Shown in pieces: positions 62,077-64,000 of a DNA stretch of 64,000 nt. Where the stretch lies: positions 62,001-126,000 of the forward strand of contig DAORDH010000009.1 of NCBI GenBank assembly GCA_035345875.1, given 5' to 3'. The notes under the pieces are model-generated. The model worked only from the letters and a program-made list of their open reading frames with translations. It did no database searches and was not told the origin of the DNA. A program made the translations under genes and the position numbers. Numbering within the stretch: the stretch's first letter is position 1; every line of letters starts with the position of its first letter. The DNA is from UBA2033 sp035345875 (GTDB lineage: Bacteria > Spirochaetota > Leptospiria > Leptospirales > Leptospiraceae).

Positions 62077-63394
62077 TGTTAATTTCTTTTTTTAAGTCAG
62101 TGAGAAGACTATTTCTATTTATTATTTTTTGCTCGCTACTAACTAAATCTTTTAGTATGACTACTTTTTTCTGTATTTCATCTTCGCCTAAAATTAGGAC
62201 ATAACGATATCCTTTTTTTTCTGCGATTGATAATTGTTTACCGAATTTTTGTTTTGCTTCGAGCATTACTTCGCAATGAATTCCATTTTGTCGCAACTCA
62301 TTAGCTAAAAGCATTACTTCCACAGAGATAGAATCATTCATGAGTGGAATAAATAAAGTAGTAGTTCTCTTAAAATCTGGTATTAAGTTGTGTGACTTTA
62401 GAAAATTTTGTAGAGTAACGTCTCCTAAACCAAATCCAATTCCAGATAACTCATCATTAGAAAAAAGTCCAATTAGATTATCATAGCGGCCACCACCATA
62501 GAGAGATCTTTTATTAGCTGGATTCGTATCAAAGATTTCAAAAATAAAACCTGTATAATAATCGAATCCTCGAATGATAGAAGGATCAAACTCAATATAA
62601 TCTGCTAAACCTAATTTTCCAAGAGTTGTAAAAAGATGATTGATGTCTTGAATAACACTAGACTCAATTCCATTTATTTCGGATATATTTTCCAGATTAG
62701 AATCTAGATATTTGTAAATAAGAGATAATTGTTTTTCACTGTCTTGTAAGTGAGTCTTAACTTGCCCTTCAAATTCTTCTTTTGATATTTTATTTTTTTT
62801 ATCTAAGATTTTAGCGATTGCCTGTTCTGATTCCTCTTTGAGACCTAACGCATTTTTTAAAAAACCAGAAAGAATTTTTCGGTGAGAAATTTTAACTTTG
62901 AAACTTCCCTTAGGAGCACCAAAGGCAAATAGAATATCACAGGCTAGTTTAATGATTTCAACTTCGGCTTGATAGGAATTAATACCAAATATATCAACGT
63001 TTAGTTGCCAATGTTCTCTAAGTCTTCCATGACCGGGAGCTTCATAGCGCCAAAGGTTTGGAATGGAATACCAACGAATTGGTTTTGGTAAATCTCTATT
63101 TTTGGCTGCAACCATACGAGCGAGTGATGGAGTCATTTCGGGGCGTATGGCAACATGTCTTTCCCCTTTGTCTTTGAAGTCATAGAGCTGTCGACCAACA
63201 ATCTCTTCGCCCGTTTTTGCTTTGTATAATTCATATGATTCTAAAAGAGGGGCATCATATTCTTCATAGCCGTAAGATAGAACTGTTTTGCGCATAACAC
63301 CAAACATCCATGCTCTAAAACGCATATCGTCTGGATAAAAATCGCGTGTTCCTTTATAATTTTCTGTTGAAATTTTTTTTTCTGATTTACTCAA
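62069..63394 (-). CDS. hisS: Histidyl-tRNA synthetase
   Basis: Class II aminoacyl-tRNA synthetase charging tRNA-His. The long frame opens at ATG 63475, but the first 27 codons are hydrophobic and unlike the family; TTG at 63394 with an AGG ribosome site upstream is the better start, giving 441 residues beginning just before NYKGTRDFYP. Visible motifs: RPEMTPSLARM, motif 2 (WYSIPNLWRYEAPGHGRLRE), the histidine-binding GFDYYTGFIFEI and SLYGGGRYDNL, and motif 3 (GIGFGLG). The C-terminal anticodon-binding domain is present. It overlaps the PAP2 gene by 8 bp. Confidence 0.93.
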   Translation of the reverse strand: MSKSEKKISTENYKGTRDFYPDDMRFRAWMFGVMRKTVLSYGYEEYDAPLLESYELYKAKTGEEIVGRQLYDFKDKGERHVAIRPEMTPSLARMVAAKNRDLPKPIRWYSIPNLWRYEAPGHGRLREHWQLNVDIFGINSYQAEVEIIKLACDILFAFGAPKGSFKVKISHRKILSGFLKNALGLKEESEQAIAKILDKKNKISKEEFEGQVKTHLQDSEKQLSLIYKYLDSNLENISEINGIESSVIQDINHLFTTLGKLGLADYIEFDPSIIRGFDYYTGFIFEIFDTNPANKRSLYGGGRYDNLIGLFSNDELSGIGFGLGDVTLQNFLKSHNLIPDFKRTTTLFIPLMNDSISVEVMLLANELRQNGIHCEVMLEAKQKFGKQLSIAEKKGYRYVLILGEDEIQKKVVILKDLVSSEQKIINRNSLLTDLKKEINID

Positions 63395-63519
63395 GTGAAA
63401 CCTAATTAAGATTAATTTAAAATTTTTTAGGATTAGACCTATATTTGCATATGATTTATTTTGATATAAAATCAAAGAAAAATCTTGCTTTGTAAGAATT
63501 ACTTACTCACTTCATTCTA

Positions 63520-64000
63520 CTATTTGAATGCTCTTACAATATCCTTATATTTGTCGAATCCTTTTTCCTCATTGTTTGAGCCTGTGATCTCAGCTCCAAT
63601 GTAGTAGGTATCCTCGATTTGATAAATATGCTTTGCATAGAGAGAAAATCGCATTGGCACACTCATCTTAAAAACTATATCCATAGAAAAGCTAGGTTTT
63701 GTTTTAATAGCTTGAAATATATAATCAGATGTAACCTCTATTAAAACTCCATGTTCAGAAACGTTTACAATGTTTTGTTTTACGTCCACACTTGCAGTGC
63801 TAGAATCCATGATTCTCTTCTTGATCGTGTAGGCTATGATTTCAAAGTATTCTAAATTCCCTTGGGTTATTGGAGTTTGACTTTCATTGTAGCAATATCC
63901 GATCACTACTTCTTCTGTAGCTGATTTAAAAATGATCGGATAATAGAGAAAGGATTGAATCATCTCTTTTCTAAAAAAAGCTACTTTCTCATCTAACATA
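63520..64000 (-). CDS. DUF1577/PilZ-like protein, probably incomplete at window end
   Basis: At least 159 residues; a Met codon lies at 63999-63997, but the coding region may continue beyond the window. The visible part resembles the C-terminal region of Leptospira DUF1577 proteins, with a PilZ-like beta-barrel (NIVNVSEHGVLIEV, then SVPMRFSLYAKHIYQIEDTY and YIGAEITG). PilZ domains bind cyclic di-GMP, but the RxxxR motif cannot be confirmed here. It precedes hisS in the same direction by about 125 bp to the TTG start. Confidence 0.6.
   Translation of the reverse strand, partial: MLDEKVAFFRKEMIQSFLYYPIIFKSATEEVVIGYCYNESQTPITQGNLEYFEIIAYTIKKRIMDSSTASVDVKQNIVNVSEHGVLIEVTSDYIFQAIKTKPSFSMDIVFKMSVPMRFSLYAKHIYQIEDTYYIGAEITGSNNEEKGFDKYKDIVRAFK

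Overview
The window is AT-rich chromosomal DNA from a spirochaete, most likely a member of the Leptospiraceae. The evidence is a flagellar export and placement operon in spirochaetal order (flhB-flhA-flhF-flhG), a FliA/WhiG-type flagellar sigma factor, many short-signal lipoproteins with relaxed lipoboxes ending in Cys, several receptors with the 7TMR-DISM sensor architecture, and DUF1577-like and TRL-like proteins. No rRNA, tRNA, CRISPR array, intact transposase or phage gene was recognised.

Layout. (1) 1-5452: the 3' end of flhB, then flhA, flhF, flhG and a small membrane protein that appears to start at CTG. (2) 5560-17502: mostly minus-strand genes. These are a beta-propeller lipoprotein, two coupled 7TMR-DISM sensor kinases (one with a second kinase module after its receiver), a YcxB-like membrane protein, a hydrolase-like lipoprotein, a TRL-like lipoprotein and a GAF/HisKA_2 kinase. 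(3) 18040-25814: a 7TMR-DISM adenylate cyclase, an NHL-repeat remnant, an ankyrin lipoprotein, a zinc-ribbon protein, a decayed toxin-antitoxin locus, a PAS histidine kinase bracketed by a 21-bp perfect inverted repeat, and a repeat-rich lipoprotein. (4) 26214-30989: a 1591-residue repeat lipoprotein. (5) 31688-48208: a FecR-domain lipoprotein followed by seven tandem paralogous lipoproteins. Each paralog has two Ig-like modules and exactly seven FG-GAP-type repeats, so each is a predicted seven-bladed propeller. (6) 48295-52132: envelope proteins (DUF5683-like, AgmX/PglI-like, DUF2723 membrane protein, small lipoprotein). (7) 52925-55217: fliA and an AsmA-like protein. (8) 55232-64000: an NAD(P)-binding oxidoreductase, an XRE-cupin regulator, a lipoprotein, then a minus-strand group of housekeeping genes (DUF1577-like, hisS, PAP2, S41 protease, nadB).

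How it fits together. The flagellar operon and its sigma factor appear to be split by about 47 kb of accessory DNA rich in surface lipoproteins and signal-transduction proteins. The region carries remnants of gene loss (the NHL fragment and the toxin-antitoxin ruins), palindromic insertions inside kinase genes, and a surface-protein array whose members share blocks in a mosaic way, suggesting recombination between paralogs. The most unusual items are the seven-by-seven propeller array, the in-frame palindromic inserts at equivalent places in two neighbouring kinases, and the inverted-repeat-bounded kinase segment.
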